Of a DNA stretch of 64,000 nucleotides, positions 63,780-64,000 are shown piece after piece (within the stretch, counting starts at the first letter, position 1; each line of letters begins with the position of its first letter). The stretch comes from Rhodococcus maanshanensis NBRC 100610 (GTDB lineage Bacteria > Actinomycetota > Actinomycetes > Mycobacteriales > Mycobacteriaceae). The stretch is from the NCBI RefSeq assembly GCF_001894865.1, contig NZ_BCXA01000002.1:186001-250000 (forward strand), written 5' to 3'. Position numbers and translations under genes: made by a program. Under the pieces are notes generated by a model. That model was not told where the DNA came from, searched no databases, and saw only the letters and a program-made list of their open reading frames with translations.

Positions 63780-64000
63780 TCAGGGCGCGGGCGGGGGAAC
63801 CGGTGCCGCGGGCGCGGCGGGCGCCGGCGCGGGCGGCGGGCAGAAGATCAGGCACGGCAGCTCGGGCAGGCCGGGGATCAACGGCGCGGGCGCCGGTGCG
63901 GCAGGCGCGGCAGGCGCCGCGGGCGCGGCCGCATCGACCGCGCGACCGCCGTCGACCTCGCGGCTCGGCTCGGGTGGCGAGGCCGACTCCGGCCGGACGT
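63780..64000 (-). CDS. C-terminal end of a Pro/Ala-rich protein, partial
   Basis: A minus-strand frame enters from the right edge and ends with TGA at 63782-63780, 246 bp before the transglycosylase start. The visible 73 residues are low-complexity Pro/Ala (DAAAPAAPAAPAAP) with an LPELPCLIFCPPP segment containing two cysteines and a final PAAPVPPPAP. The composition suggests an exported cell-wall protein. The catalytic part, if any, lies outside the window. Confidence 0.6.
   Translation of the reverse strand, partial: VRPESASPPEPSREVDGGRAVDAAAPAAPAAPAAPAPAPLIPGLPELPCLIFCPPPAPAPAAPAAPVPPPAP

Overview
The window is very GC-rich, gene-dense chromosomal DNA of a mycolic-acid-containing actinomycete (Mycobacteriales), most likely a Nocardia or a close relative such as Rhodococcus. 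The evidence is the gene order, which follows the Mycobacterium tuberculosis Rv1173-Rv1230c segment: fbiC, fdxC, dapC, pruA, putA, fadD36-like, dapD, dapE, LOG, folP2, gpgS, a DivIVA-domain gene, tagA, a DUF3117 gene, glgM, glgC, an ABC exporter with its TetR, an O-methyltransferase, sigE, rseA, htrA, tatB, mrp and a transglycosylase. MspA-type porins and a KstR-type operator in front of kshA agree with this. I see no rRNA, tRNA, CRISPR array, transposase or phage gene. No gap between genes exceeds about 250 bp.

Layout. 1-6.4 kb: a secreted lipase, a GH38 alpha-mannosidase and two bacterial-PH membrane proteins, all on the minus strand. 6.5-14.5 kb: coenzyme F420 synthase FbiC, ferredoxin, DapC and the proline-catabolism pair pruA-putA. 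14.6-20.6 kb: KshA (steroid 9-alpha-hydroxylase oxygenase) behind a KstR-type box, a small Cys protein, an acyl-CoA synthetase, a deacetylase and an oxidoreductase. 20.6-28.2 kb: enoyl-CoA hydratase, SDR, an amino-acid permease beside dapD, two secreted proteins and dapE. 28.3-36 kb: two MspA porins, two tandem LOG genes, folP2, gpgS and glgM. 36.5-43.5 kb: glgC, then an accessory envelope cluster. 43.7-51 kb: ABC exporter/TetR, O-methyltransferase and the sigE-rseA-htrA-tatB stress block. 52-61.5 kb: a complete form I (AYxCSFR) aerobic CO dehydrogenase cluster with its maturation genes. 61.5-64 kb: mrp, a transglycosylase and the end of a Pro/Ala-rich protein.

The most unusual part is 37.9-43.1 kb. 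It holds a 941-residue protein that fuses a complete SEDS (RodA/FtsW) glycosyltransferase to a complete class B penicillin-binding protein. Upstream is a bitopic membrane protein with RodZ-like topology. Convergent to them is a clear MreB actin, followed by a WhiB4-like regulator. Mycobacteria and corynebacteria lack MreB and grow from the poles through DivIVA/Wag31, so a compact MreB plus fused synthase set in this genomic context may be an accessory elongation or cell-shape machine.

Regulation visible in the sequence: several genes (dapE, glgM, glgC, tetR, tatB, mrp, the first LOG gene) have a TANNNT-type -10 element 6-7 nt before the start codon, as expected of leaderless mRNAs. The TetR gene lies under a 34-bp two-tier palindrome that covers its own -10. 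Several strong stem-loops separate convergent or successive genes.
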